This document shows positions 10,904 to 22,201 of a stretch of 64,000 nt of DNA, in pieces. Positions within the stretch are counted from its first letter, which is position 1, and the number at the start of each line of letters is the position of its first letter. Under the pieces are notes generated by a model. The model searched no databases. It was given only the letters and a program-made list of their open reading frames with translations, and was not told where the DNA came from. The position numbers were made by a program, and so were the translations under genes. The DNA is taken from assembly GCF_001723175.1 (NCBI RefSeq), contig NC_064653.1:3658001-3722000 (forward strand). The letters are read 5' to 3'. The stretch is from Penicillium oxalicum (Eukaryota; Ascomycota; Eurotiomycetes; Eurotiales; Aspergillaceae).

Positions 10904-11838
10904 CAAAGATAACACGATGGGCAGGGGCAATTTCGGTTTGGTCCATGTTCTCTCCATCGTTCCCCAGCAGTAACGTCAGACCAACCTACGTTTGCAATGG
11001 GCCGACCAAGACTGTGTGTGGCTTTCGGAACGATGGGGTGGCCCGCTGATTCATGCACGCCAAACACCCGCTCGCCCAATGTGCAGGTAGCCAGACACAT
11101 GCATTGTGCCCCTAGTTTGTCAAGCCTGACTGGCAGCTAGCTTTGAATATCACATGAAAAAATTACACGTTGGACTCTGTTTGAGATGAAGCCATGTAGA
11201 GTCTAATAACTTGACCGCGTTCCAATTCTGCGGGTGCCTATATCGAAACCCGTCTCCGCCGAGCAAGTAGATGTCGTTCGTGGCAATGCATAAACGGGTG
11301 TACAGGTAGCAGTTGCGAGTCGTGCGCTGCACTTCAATCCATCTAGAGCCTCTGCGGTTGATTCCTTCCACTGCATTGAGTGTCTTGTGATGAGCATTGA
11401 TCTTATGCCCATTTTAGATGAGCTCAGCCGAGGAATTTGGTGATCTCAAAGTGGGACGTAACCCGGAAACACTATTAGTATCCTCGTTTGTCCCGTCTCG
11501 ATATTGGGTCATTGCCTTGAGAGCACAAGTTCACAGTTCTGAGTCAAAATTTTGATTGCACATGAACACCCAGTCTATACGATCTACATGACGAGGGAAG
11601 TGCGATAAGGTATCAATGAATTTGTACTGTACATAGGTTATATCACGTAAATGCGATCATAGTAAAAGGGAAGATAAGGCATGGGAAGCAGCAAGAACTC
11701 CTTTGAGAACAGACACAGCAGATAGGTAATGGATTTTAGCCCATAGACGAAGGAATGTGATCTCACTTTGGAGGGCATTGACTCGATCGAATCGAACGAT
11801 TCGACAAGCAGTTGGAATCCATTGATGACGACTGTCAC
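10904..11838. other. Intergenic between convergent genes, no supported gene
   Basis: About 0.9 kb between the R3H gene and the 3' end of the bL17m gene. Minus-strand frames at 11150-11412 overlap one another and show no motif. Nothing is supported. Confidence 0.4.
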
Positions 11839-12705
11839 TTAGATAGCCTTGGAGCCGACACCCATCGAACCGAGCCCCCTCGCAATGCGTTTAGCCTCAG
11901 CAGCACTTCGCTCTGCTTCAGCCTGGGACGCCTTGGACTCGGCCCCCTCGGGGAACGCGGACTGAACCTCCACCTCGGTCTCGGAATCGCGGATCTGCAA
12001 CTGCTGAACCGCGGCCTCCAGTTCTTCCACCCCGCCCTTTCGAAACCGTGTCACCTTCATCTTGTTCAATTTTGTGAGTTCGTGCTCCGACAGGCCTTCT
12101 TCACGTTGACGCGCAATCGCACGCGCCGTCATGGCAAACCGCATGTCCTTGGGTCCGTCGACAAGTTCCAGAATCGCACTGGGCGCTTGGTCGGCGGGCT
12201 TGCGCTCAGGAACGGCATTCTTGTCACCCTTGCGAACGTTGTAGTATTCGAACTTCTCCTTGGGCTCGACACGTAGCACACGGGTATAGCCACCTGGTCG
12301 TTCCGCATAGCGTTCGCGGAGGGGACCGAAGAGTTTAGGGACGATGTCGTGGGGTTTCTGGGTAGTCATAGCGTAAGCACAAACTCCAGCATGAAATTGA
12401 AAAGAAGACACGCATAGTGCCTTTCAATCTTAGCAAGTTCAGCGCCCCCCGGGGCTGATTGGAAAGGATGCGGATACGCCGTCACATACGTAGAAAATCT
12501 CCAGAGCCCGTCTCCGACTAGCCTCCGAGTTCTTCTTGCCGAGGGTGATCAGTTTGTCTGCCAGTCTCTGGGCTTCCTTGGCCTTTGCCCATGTTGTCGT
12601 GATTGATTCGTTTTCGAACAGTGAGGTGACAAGGTTGCGGAGGAGCGCCTGTCGATGCGAAGACTTGCGGCCGAGATGCCGATATTTTCCACCACCGCCA
12701 GCCAT
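11839..12705 (-). CDS. MRPL8: Mitochondrial large ribosomal subunit protein bL17m
   Basis: A component of the large subunit of the mitochondrial ribosome near the exit tunnel (bacterial L17, yeast Mrpl8). Exon 1 is 12490-12705 and exon 2 is 11839-12357. The intron 12358-12489 has a GTATGT donor and CCAG acceptor and joins in phase to 244 residues. Exon 1 holds the L17 signature: KYRHLGRKSSHRQALLRNL, then SLFENESITTTWAKAKE and ADKLITLGKK. Exon 2 continues with KPHDIVPKLFGPLRERY and the GGYTRVLR strand. A fungal C-terminal extension of about 110 residues follows, mostly charged helix, longer than the bacterial protein. There is no obvious cleavable presequence, as in several mitoribosomal proteins of this family. 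It is divergent from mic12. Confidence 0.93.
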
Positions 12706-13100
12706 TATTCAAAGGGGCGTATGGGTTTGATCAAAGGCAAGGTGGTAGATGAGAGGCGCAGCCTGGCTGTTGGTCCGAGTCAAGGTCAGCTCAGACGTGG
12801 CTTGAATTCAAGAGGATTAAAAGTGTCTTGGAGATCGCGAGGGAGGAAGGTCGGGATCAAAAGATTCGACGGGTACGCTCACCCAATCGGAGAGCTTCCA
12901 CCGCCTTGTTCGAGCATCCCGTCTTTCTCGTCGCAGCGAAACGGCCGACGACAACTCGTCGCGTACTTTGCGCTCCTGTCTCTCCGATCGGACGATTTGC
13001 GAAAGACGTTTCCTGCTTTAATTCCACTAACGCTGCGTCTCGGGAGCTGCCAAGAATCCATGTGAAATTCCGGGACCGCAAAGCTAAGCGCAACATCGAG
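12706..13100. promoter_or_regulatory. Shared divergent promoter region of bL17m and mic12
   Basis: 395 bp separate the starts of two nuclear genes for mitochondrial proteins, so they may be co-regulated. Overlapping frames occur on both strands but look like chance. I cannot assign a specific regulator site. Confidence 0.4.
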
Positions 13101-13541
13101 ATGAACTTCGTCTCAGGATTTGTATGTTCTCAATCGGCAGATTCAGTGTGTATTCAAACAATTGCTAACACTCTTGGCTGAGTTTAGGCCAGCGGCTTTG
13201 CCCTGACGACCTCTGTTCTCTACATCACCGTCACAGTCCACCGTGCGACACGGCTCGAGCAACGACGGCAAATACGCGAACAAGTGCACCAGATCAACTG
13301 GCTCGCCGCCTCTGCCGGAGCTTACGATCGACGCTTTCTCCCAGAGCACAAGCCTCGGAATCTGGAAGATGTGGAGTCTTCTAAAGAGAGCGAGATCACC
13401 ATCAAGGACGTCCTCAAGCACAGGTGGAACCAAGAAGTAGGCAACTTTGCCCGAAATGCCAATGGAAACCGCTGGGAGGTTGTTAAGGATGCTGCTTCCC
13501 GTGGATGGGATGATGTTTTGCGACTTGTCAAAAAAGACTGA
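13101..13541 (+). CDS. mic12: MICOS complex subunit Mic12 (Aim5 family)
   Basis: Mic12 is a small inner-membrane protein that couples MICOS subcomplexes at crista junctions. Exon 1 (13101-13121) encodes only MNFVSGF; the intron 13122-13187 has a GTATGT donor and TTTAG acceptor; exon 2 is 13188-13541. The protein has 124 residues with one membrane segment at about 6-23 (ASGFALTTSVLYITVTV), directly followed by basic residues (HRATRLEQRRQ). The C-terminal half ends with KHRWNQEV and GNRWEVVKDAASRGWDDV, which matches the fungal Mic12 C-terminal pattern of Trp-containing helices. The family is poorly conserved, so the call rests on size, topology and these C-terminal motifs. Confidence 0.82.
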
Positions 13542-13888
13542 AGGATTTCGATTTGTCTTGGGCTCACTGGGAAACTGAGCTCGCTTCCCGTGTGAATATT
13601 TATTTGATATAGAGGAGCATCGCATGACGGGCGGTCTCAAGAATACCCGGGAGCTTCCCTATTGAATGTAATTTAAAGAGCGTTTCGAGCTGTGGCTACC
13701 TCACGCATTGATCGTGGATTATGATTCATTAATTAGCGTGTTCGTGCGCGAGAGACGATATGCACCCGCGTACTAGAAGCGGTATAGTATTGTGTTGGGC
13801 AACCGCGCTTGCGTCCAGCGCAAGTTGGGCCTGTCATGGCAGGATCCAAATGACAAATAAGAGGCGCCTAGGACATCGGCCGATTCAC
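13542..13888. other. Intergenic between convergent genes
   Basis: Between the 3' ends of mic12 (+) and the coiled-coil gene (-). No supported coding content. Confidence 0.35.
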
Positions 13889-14671
13889 TCAGCCCGACAT
13901 GGTAGACGAAGGGCCAGCAGTTGTCATGCTCTCCGAGTCGCTCCATATATCCTTGCTTTGTCTTTCGACTGCGCGGATTGCCTGGGACACTTCTTCCAAT
14001 TTAGCAACTACATCAAGTACGCCCTGGTTGACTTGATTAAAATAGCGGTCGTTAGCCTCTCGGCGCTTCCGCGCAAGGATGATATCCTTCTCCGTCTCTT
14101 CGTCCAGATTTCTGTGAGAGCCGCGCTCTCGACTTGATGAGTGATCTTTACTTCCTGCGTCTGTGATGTTGCCCTCGCGCGACCCGGGACGCTTCGTGCT
14201 CGTCGCAGAGTTGGCGGGGTCGGCGGTGCCTCGATCCGAGTCCACAGATTCATCTTCCGCTTCACTGCGAGCCCATGCTTGTGCAAGGTTCAATTGCTTC
14301 ATGCGAAGGTCTTCAAGCGCATCGGCATGCTTCTCACCAAAGACATTCTGACTTGAGACAGCGCTCAGCTCGACCTCGGAAAGAGCGCTCTGCATTTCTT
14401 GCCAAATGGCGTCGGAACCGTCTGCATCATGTTTGGATAAGCGCCTTGAAGCGAATGGAGAAGACGACTTGCGGTGGTCTGGAGAGCTGTTGTTCTTGCC
14501 GCGATAAGAAAGGCTGCGGGGAAGGAGTGGAGGCTGGCCAGCTGGTGGAATGGAGGCCACGGCAGGCGGCATAGAGATGGAAATATTGGATGCATTGTGT
14601 GACGGTGGACCCTGGAACAGAGATGGTGGCGGCAGTCTTTGCGAGCCTGTTGACTTTTTTGTCGAATCCAT
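13889..14671 (-). CDS. Conserved-looking coiled-coil protein, function unknown
   Basis: A frame of 260 residues from the ATG at 14671 (MDSTKKSTGSQRLPPP). The first 100 residues are Pro/Ser-rich and probably disordered. Residues about 105-155 form a helical region (IWQEMQSALSEVELSA, then HADALEDLRMKQLNLAQAW), and a second helical region lies at about 205-245 (ARKRREANDRYFNQVNQGV, then VVAKLEEVSQAIRAVERQS). I do not recognise the family; paired short coiled coils of this kind occur in small vesicle-tethering or BLOC/BORC-like subunits, but that is only a resemblance. The start is uncertain: an overlapping frame between about 14640 and 14750 also reads like coding sequence and could belong to an upstream exon. 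It is divergent from RPS23. Confidence 0.6.
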   Translation of the reverse strand: MDSTKKSTGSQRLPPPSLFQGPPSHNASNISISMPPAVASIPPAGQPPLLPRSLSYRGKNNSSPDHRKSSSPFASRRLSKHDADGSDAIWQEMQSALSEVELSAVSSQNVFGEKHADALEDLRMKQLNLAQAWARSEAEDESVDSDRGTADPANSATSTKRPGSREGNITDAGSKDHSSSRERGSHRNLDEETEKDIILARKRREANDRYFNQVNQGVLDVVAKLEEVSQAIRAVERQSKDIWSDSESMTTAGPSSTMSG

Positions 14672-15337
14672 GAGGGGAGCGCGCCAGTTGCGCCAGTCGA
14701 GCGTCAACTTCAGCCAAATCAAGTGTCGAGAGTGAACTGAATGCTAGTCTGGACTGGTGACTCCACTATCAGAACGCAGCTGCGGCTTATCGATAGGCCT
14801 CGGTATCTTATCATGCATACCACGTGAGCGTCGCGATAAGACGGGTGGGGGTTCGGCCGATCCCGTGACTCGCTTAGGGCATGCGCACAAAGTCAGGTGA
14901 GGCAAGGTTCCAAACCAAGCGAGTGTGCCGGCGTTCAAGGGTATTCCGAAACTCTCGACTTTTCGACACCCCACGACCCTCACCTTCTCGACATCCCCAT
15001 TCTCAGTCGGTACGTACTCGATCCCTACGCACCTTTCTCTACTTCAGCATGCGCAAAACGATCGTTGGAATTGTGTTATATGTCGACGGGACGGATGACG
15101 AGCGATTCGAGATGAACATCACCGGTCATTGAAGCAACATCACGAACAATGTCAACGATCGAACACACTAGACCTGCAGCCATACCGATCCTCGTCACTA
15201 CCATCGCATATTTCTACATTCTCCACCGATACCGCAGCGCAATGCAGGGCTGGATTGGTGATTCGAGAATCAACAAAAAACAAAGGACCGCCCACTAACA
15301 TGGATTTTTTTTCGCCTCCAGACCAGCATAATTCAAG
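14672..15337. promoter_or_regulatory. Divergent region upstream of RPS23
   Basis: Contains the 5' leaders of the coiled-coil gene and RPS23. CT-rich segments at 14970-15040 are the type often found at fungal ribosomal protein promoters. A GTATGC donor at 14819-14814 (minus strand) with an acceptor near 14744 would link an upstream exon to the alternative frame of the coiled-coil gene; this is unproven. Confidence 0.3.
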
Positions 15338-15891
15338 ATGGGTAAAGGCAAGCCCCGTGGTCTCAACGCCGCCCGCAAGCTCCAGGCGCACCGCAAGGAG
15401 CAGCGCTGGGCCGACCTCCACTTCAAGAAGCGCCTGCTCGGCACTGCCTTCAAGTCCTCTCCCTTCGGTGGTGCTTCCCACGCCAAGGGTATCGTCCTCG
15501 AGAAGGTCGGTGTTGAGGCCAAGCAGCCCAACTCCGCCATTCGCAAGTGTGTCAAGGTTCAGCTCATCAAGAACGGCAAGAAGGTCGCTGCTTTCGGTGA
15601 GTTTCTCTCCGCATCCGAACTACATGACTCGTCTGTTGTGTAGTCTACGACTGTGGATTTCCGACTACGTTTGGTTGAATGTCTCCATGCTAACATCCAT
15701 GGTCTCATCTAGTCCCCAATGACGGTTGCTTGAACTTCATCGACGAGAACGACGAGGTTCTCCTGGCCGGTTTCGGTCGTAAGGGCAAGGCCAAGGGTGA
15801 TATTCCCGGTGTCCGCTTCAAGGTCGTCAAGGTTTCCGGTGTCGGTCTCGCCGCTCTGTGGAAGGAGAAGAAGGAGAAGCCCCGCTCCTAA
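15338..15891 (+). CDS. rps23: 40S ribosomal protein S23 (uS12)
   Basis: The eukaryotic uS12 protein sits at the decoding centre of the small cytosolic subunit. Exon 1 is 15338-15596 and exon 2 is 15713-15891; the intron 15597-15712 has a GTGAGT donor and TCTAG acceptor. The product is 145 residues, the normal length. It starts [20 protein letters not shown] and carries the conserved [10 protein letters not shown] segment and, across the junction, the PNDGC turn whose Pro is the universally conserved, often hydroxylated decoding-site residue. Conservation is essentially complete along the protein. Base composition is GC-rich at third positions, typical of a highly expressed gene. Confidence 0.98.
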
Positions 15892-17517
15892 ACGGAGTAT
15901 ACCCATCAAAATCAAAATGTGGTGGACGAAGGGAAGGAGAATGGAGTCTTTTGGGGTCGGCGACAGACCGAAAGCCCGTCTTCATCAGCGCCGGGATTTC
16001 ATGAGACCTTTTTTTTACCCGGGCGGGCTTTCGTCTGGATTCATGTGTGCAAATTAACACGACTTGAGAAACAATTCCAAAAAGATGGCGCTATGATATG
16101 TGTACTCTGGGCCCGCGGCCTCCTTCTCTGCCTCCTCTGCATCTTAACTTGTCAAGGTCATGTTATGGTAATCAAACCAGCTGGATTGGTTAAACTTTAT
16201 TGTCAATGGTTCTGGACTAAGGTGTAAAGACTGAGCATCCTGGGATTACGACGTGCAGCTGTTTGTCATGTCCAGCCTGCCACGTCAAGTGCGCAACACG
16301 AGTACATAGATACACCTTTCTGTCCCTTCATGTCCAGAAACCTTGCAAAACACAGTTTCAACGCTTTTTCAGCTCTGATACAACAATTGATGTTTGTACT
16401 TTGTCTAGTATCTACGAGAACATGCAGGTGCCTCTACGATCTCATTCACTTCCCAACCTAAGGTTGCAGCCCTTCCAGTTGGAATCTGGTTCACATCCAC
16501 GCAATCCCAGGCTCTCCTGATCCTCCAACACAACTATACAGCCATACCTTTGAAGTTCGCATCAATCTGTACGATTTCCAGATCTCTAGTGCATACTTCC
16601 AGGTCGATTTGAACCAAGGTGGTGTGCTATTTTCCAGTCGGGGGGGGGGGGGGGGGTTCAAGAAATACAATATATTCTGACAAGTCGACACTTGAATCAG
16701 GAGTGACCTGGATTCCACTATTTGAATACATAGATCAAATAGCAAAGCCATGGAACGCTACCTCATACCTATGTATGTAACAGGTAAAAGGGACTGGATG
16801 GAATAACCTTGACTTGGACTATTCCATGTTCATAAGTATATGGATGCTAGTGCCTGTCGTCGTGCGGAATTCTCCTTCTACTAGGTACTTAGTAGGTTTT
16901 CACTCTACCTTACATACAACATGTGTTGATCCTTTTGCGGGAAATAGGGTTACGAATCCGGATACTGGCATTTTTGTACCTTCTCTAATAAGCCCAAGTA
17001 TTTTCGGTTCCGTGAAGGAGCTCTCAAGGAAAAGGATTCCTCGGATGGACTGTGGCTTATACGAGATCTAAGGTATTTGGTATATAAGTCATCGACCTTC
17101 CCCCTCTACTACCAGGCTACGGTACATCTCTATGTGGAGCAAAAGTAGCAGTCCACCTAGTCAGCGTGTACCTACTAAGATATTTATGTGGCTGCGAGTC
17201 CTGCCCGTATATATATGAGGACCCAACTTAGGTAGATGACACCAGAGAATACGTCTAAAGCTGCGAAACATATTCAGCTGGTGTTGTAGTCATGACTAGC
17301 ACGAATAGTTTCGTCAAACGTTTCTCTCATTTTGGTATCTAAATCAAAATATTGAGAGCCCTTCGTGTCTAAGACTCCCGCAGATCGATCATCACACGTC
17401 TTCCTTCGGGTATATATTTATATATTTTTTTTCATCCGGCTTGATCATGCCATTTGAGAAAGCATGTGAAAATTGGCCAGATACTTTTGAGCTTCCACAA
17501 ATCGTCAAGTGAGCTGT
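15892..17517. other. AT-rich intergenic region with a 17-base poly-G tract
   Basis: 1.6 kb between convergent RPS23 and eIF2B beta. A run of 17 G lies at 16640-16656. The stretch 16750-17230 is unusually rich in TACCTA/TAGGTA words and short AT runs, with no coding frame. No tRNA or other RNA gene was seen. Confidence 0.4.
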
Positions 17518-19064
17518 TTAGAAGCTGATGTCTTCCTTTCGGTAGTGATCGGACACAATGCGGTACAGATACGACGGCGCATGACCTCCCCTGGAAAAGA
17601 CGAGGAAAATTTTGATGTCAGTCAAGTTGTACGGTACCAGAATCACCCTGATCATAAAACTTACAAGTTGGTAATGTAAAGGTCGACAAGCTCAGCCGGA
17701 ACATAGTCATAGATCGGATTCTGAACGTCGATTTGATCCACAAGATCCCCATCTTCGTATGGAAGGACCTTGCTGGCATCGCCGTATTCAATGAGCGATT
17801 CAAAGTCGAAGGGATAGACCGGGCTAAGCTTGTATACACCGCTGACAACAACGACAGGGGTTTGGTGAACCTTGGCAGCACGAGCAATGACTCGAGTACC
17901 AGCAGCGGCGACCAGACCACCATTTGCAAGCACGGAGTGAGTGCCCAGGATGACCTTGTTAACCCGAGACATAAGAGCAAATACTGCCGAGTCTGGAATG
18001 AGAATGACGGTGATTCCAAGAGCGGTCAAAGGCTTCTGGAAGGCCTCGGTGCTCAGGTTCTCATCATCGCCGGTCGACTTGCCACTGACAGTGGCGTGAG
18101 TAGCTTCGTGATTGTTTGGGAAGGACTCGGCATGAATCACTGTGAATTTGCGCTTTGTTGCAGCCTTCACCAAAAACTTTTGTACGGTCGTAGATGAAGT
18201 GTGGGTGAGAATAATTTCGTTCGAGTGAATGTGCTCCAGAGCGTACGACGCAATCTGGTCATCGACTTGTCCGAGTTCGTCAATGATCTCACCGATACCT
18301 TCCAGAACCTCGGCCTTGACGTCCTTGCCACCAGGACCATGAGTGGGGATCCGCCCATTGGGAGATTGTGTGCCTGGAGTGCTGATTGGCGAGAACTCTG
18401 CTTCAGGGTGCGAAAGGAGGCTGAACATGGAATGGAGCGTAGGCCGGGAAGATTGACGCTCTGCACCGTCCCCGCGAAGAGAAAGGGAGTCACGGTCCAA
18501 GGGCAATGATGAAGATGGGTCTGGCCAAGAAAAAAGAGTGATGGTTAATCTTTGGTCACAGAAGATGAGTCATGACTTGCGGAGAACTGACCATCGAAAG
18601 CTCGTGGCGTATGAGGTTGACTTTCAGATCCAGCTTCACTCAAAGCAAACTCTGCATCATGATCATCTTCCGCTTCATCACGAATGAGGCCTAGCACTCG
18701 TCGCACCACATTGCCCACCACCATTTCCCGCGGCTGAGCCGCGACAAGCCGCCTGCCAACAGTCTGTACTCGCTCAATGAGCTTGACTGGGTCGGATGTC
18801 TTGCAAACCGAAACAACATGGCGGAGCAGATAGGCAGTTGCGGTGGCACATGATCGCGAATGGCGGATCTGGCGTCTTTTGAGTAATCTAATGGAAGCGA
18901 TCTACATGTGAGCAATCAAAGATTCTGCGCCATCTGCGTCGCGGGGAGAAAGAGTAGAGGGCGCACGAGATGAGGTTCTCAATCGATGTCTCGACTGGGT
19001 TGGTCTTGAGAGACTTGAGGAAAGACCCTAGCCCTGGTGTCAGGGCAAGCGACGTTGACGGCAT
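17518..19064 (-). CDS. GCD7: Translation initiation factor eIF2B subunit beta
   Basis: The beta subunit belongs to the regulatory part of eIF2B, the GTP-exchange factor for eIF2. Four exons join in phase to 440 residues: 18967-19064, 18592-18887, 17665-18520 and 17518-17590. All introns are GT-AG (donors GTGCGC, GTCAGT, GTAAGT). The N-terminal helical domain includes FLKSLKTNPVETSIENLIS and REMVVGNVVRRVLGLIRDE. The C-terminal Rossmann-like domain includes HIHSNEIILTHTSSTTVQKF, SRVNKVILGTHSVLANGG and the family end DQIDVQNPIYDYVPAELVD, with the last exon giving GGHAPSYLYRIVSDHY. It is divergent from nem1. Confidence 0.96.
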
Positions 19065-19719
19065 GAGAAAGTGGGATGTTTTGGCACGCTAGCGCAGGGC
19101 AGCCTGTTAACCGATTTAGCAAGCTATTTTTTGGGTGTCATGACAATCAAATGGACACGGGTGCCAGAGAACAAAGTCTTTACCTGGATAATCAAGTCTA
19201 GAACTGTGTGTATGCTAAGACCAGCCGGTCACAGTCGTCTCAGGCTTTGGTGAAGATCATGTAAAGTGGGCGCGACAAAGCAATCGATTTTCTGCCGTCC
19301 AACGTTTGTCCGCTTCCCCACACTTTGGCTCCTCCGTCACTGCCGGGCTCCTATCGCCTTTCGACACTCCATAACAATTACGTCTTTCTCTTCTCTTCTC
19401 TGATTTTGCATTTGGTCCGACCTGAGCTCTTGCAGCAATCTGGTCTGTATTGCTGCTGCGACGTGATTTGACCCGGGGTCGAGCGCGGAAATACTTCCGA
19501 GGCACGGGTGAGACTTGCGCCTTGAGGTCCGTTTCAACAAGAGCTGAATTCAGCCTACTTACAACCTGCATCACACCCCCTTCCTTCTCTGAGGATACCC
19601 ACCAGCCCACCTGTCACTCCGAAGGTGACTCGCTGCCAGTGATTTGACCACTTGACTCATGAACCAACTATGTAGATTAGATTCCCGTCGCCCCTGTTGC
19701 CCATGAACTCCAACGGAAA
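19065..19719. promoter_or_regulatory. Divergent region between eIF2B beta and nem1
   Basis: 655 bp between the start codons, with no supported coding frame. It holds both promoters and 5' leaders. Confidence 0.35.
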
Positions 19720-21340
19720 ATGAACTCTCTGAACATCCTATCGTCGCGGGTCATTGGGCAGTCCACCAGCTCTTCGCGCCCACGATCGCAATCACAGAGC
19801 GAAAAGCGGCGCAGAGCAGCACCTGGAGATTTTGACTTCAGCAAGCATCGGTCCTACAGCGAGAACAATTTTCGGTCAGGCTCTGTTGCCTCTGATCAGA
19901 GTTACAATCATGCAGCTCCTTACGTGGGGGATGACGCCTCCGATGACACAAACCAAGATTTTGGTGAAAAGACACCTTTGATGAATGGCGCGCAGACAGA
20001 CGATGTGGTCACTTCCAAGAGTTCATGGCGCCTTCTCACGAAGCGAATTGTTGACGCGATGACCGAGACCCTCCAGTGGATCCTCTCAACGCTTGCGGCA
20101 CCTGGTATCTTTGTTGCGCAATTTTTCCGAGACAACGACGGGCGCTTCTCATTATTTGCACCGGTCAGATGGATCTGGCGAAGACCTGTGGGTACACGGG
20201 AACGACCGATTAAAGAAGCATCACGTATACAAACCAGGCGAAGAAGTGGCTCGACTCGCCAGGTGAAGTCACAAGTATCGCGTGATTCCATTCATTCAAA
20301 CACATCCGATTCTGAGGGCGACCATGGGTCCACCGGGGGCGGTACAGGAAGGAAAAAGGCACGATCAGTTAAGGGTCAGGCTCCGGGCGTGGACGGCACC
20401 CAGGACGAGCCCACCCCGCGACGCTCCATACGCATCAAGCTACATAATGAAGAAGCGCTCAAAAAGCAGAGACAGCATCGACGGAATCAAAGTACAGACT
20501 CGGGGGAGCCCTTGCCCGAGGGTGCATCTCGAGTACAAGGCTCCGTCAACCTCGACAGTCTGAAATCACCTACTTCTCCATCTGTTCACCGCATCACCAA
20601 GTACCCCCATGCTCCGGCCCCCCGCGTCCGCTGCTCCCACCACGAGTGCCTTCATACACAGCGGCAACACGCAGCTCCAATCTTCCGCAAAAAACACTGG
20701 TTTTGGATTTGGATGAAACACTCATCCATTCACTCGCAAAGGGTGGTCGCATGTCCAGTGGACACATGGTGGAGGTCAAGCTTTCCATGCCTGTCAGCAC
20801 GGCTCTCACACCCGGAGGCCCGCAAACTACATTGGGTCCGCAGCACCCGATTTTGTACTATGTTCACAAGAGACCCCACTGCGATGATTTTTTGCGAAAG
20901 ATTTCGAGGTGGTACAAGCTCGTCGTCTTTACGGCTTCGGTACAAGAGTATGCGGACCCTGTCATCGACTGGCTTGAGCAGGAACGCAAGTATTTCCAGG
21001 CACGCTACTATCGACAACATTGTACCTTTCGCAATGGCGCTTACATCAAGGATCTCAGTTCGGTGGAACCTGACCTGAGCAAGGTCATGATTCTGGACAA
21101 TAGTCCGATGAGCTATTTGTTCCACGAAGGTGCGTTTGGAGAACCTACTCACCGTTAGTCATTTACCTCCAAGATTGTCTCTAACACGTCCCCGTAGATA
21201 ACGCCATTCCTATTGAAGGGTGGATCAATGATCCCACGGACAATGGCCTGCTACACCTGGTGCCCATGCTGGAAGCTTTACAGTATGTTACCGACGTTCG
21301 GGCTCTGCTGGCTCTCCGCCGCGGTGAGACCGAGACATAG
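19720..21340 (+). CDS. nem1: Nem1-like phosphatase with an apparent frameshift
   Basis: Nem1 is the catalytic HAD-type subunit of the Nem1-Spo7 nuclear/ER membrane phosphatase that activates lipin (Pah1) and controls triacylglycerol synthesis and nuclear shape. The first frame (19720 to about 20623) gives the Ser/Arg-rich N-terminus and a membrane segment near residues 115-135 (LQWILSTLAAPGIFVAQFF). The catalytic domain is in another frame from about 20624 to 21129: VLDLDETLIHSL (DxDx(T/V) motif), KRPHCDDFL, VVFTASVQEYADPV and MILDNSP. A 68-nt intron (21130-21197) leads to the last exon 21198-21340. The two frames meet at a run of six C (20618-20623); one more C would restore continuity, and no plausible intron bridges them. 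This is either a sequencing error or a truncating mutation. Confidence 0.85.
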
Positions 21341-22201
21341 TTCCCGCTTGTTGATATGTGCTCTGCTGGCTCCATATCCTTACATTGTAATTATGTGTGC
21401 ACACTGCGAGTATCAGGGCTGCTTTTTATTTTCTTTACTTCTCTTATCTTTTTTTCTCTCTCTTTGATTTCGTGATCGATTCCTTTCGAGCGATCACCCC
21501 ACTCATTGAATGAGAAAGTCAATTCAGATGAGCTCTGCTGGCTTGTTGATTGCCCGGTGGGGAGAGACGATACGAACGAGGCACGAAGCTACATACCATT
21601 CTAGCGCACTTTATTATTAATGACATTCCATGTCCAGTTTTATACTAATCACGATTTCTTCACAATAATCGACGGGATCTCGGAACGACCCTTTTCCAGT
21701 TTCATATTCCCGTCTCAATTTTATGGTCGTCGAGATACATGCAAATGTCATTGCCAGTCTACGGACCGAACATCGGCCCGACTCTCTCCTACATCAAGAC
21801 AATTACCGCCGCAATAGATGGGCCATGGTTCCACGTGCAGTACGTGACTTTGGCCGACACTGTCTTGTTCAGTCCTCGAATGAATTGGTTATTAAAGTTG
21901 TGCTTTGGGCACTAGCAAGTCTTCCAAGCTCCCAATGGTTCATGGGAAATTTTGACGTTTCTGGAAGGTCTCACCTCATCATTTCCCTGTAAAAGAAGTT
22001 TCCTCCAGTCTTGATCTTCGACAGGTTCACCAAATGTAATCCCAGACTCGGGTGTCCATTAGGGCTACACAATCCCGCAACCAGGCCGTTTCACACCCAA
22101 CAGACTCAGGGTTGAGGGTACTTTCACACCTTGAAACCACAACTTTGCCTCTTGCTTCCACCGAATAGAATCTACTCCTAGGAGGAGTGCAATTTGATCA
22201 C
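21341..22201. other. Intergenic, no supported gene
   Basis: Downstream of nem1. It has a pyrimidine-rich stretch at 21420-21470 just after the stop and no supported coding frame. The 3' end of the next minus-strand gene could extend slightly into this interval if its last intron (GTATGT at 22217 downwards) is used. Confidence 0.35.

Noticed and set aside
20602..20647. 46-nt GT...AG intron to bridge the nem1 frames
   Set aside because: It is very short, has a poor GTACCC donor and no branch site, and the join does not restore the catalytic frame.
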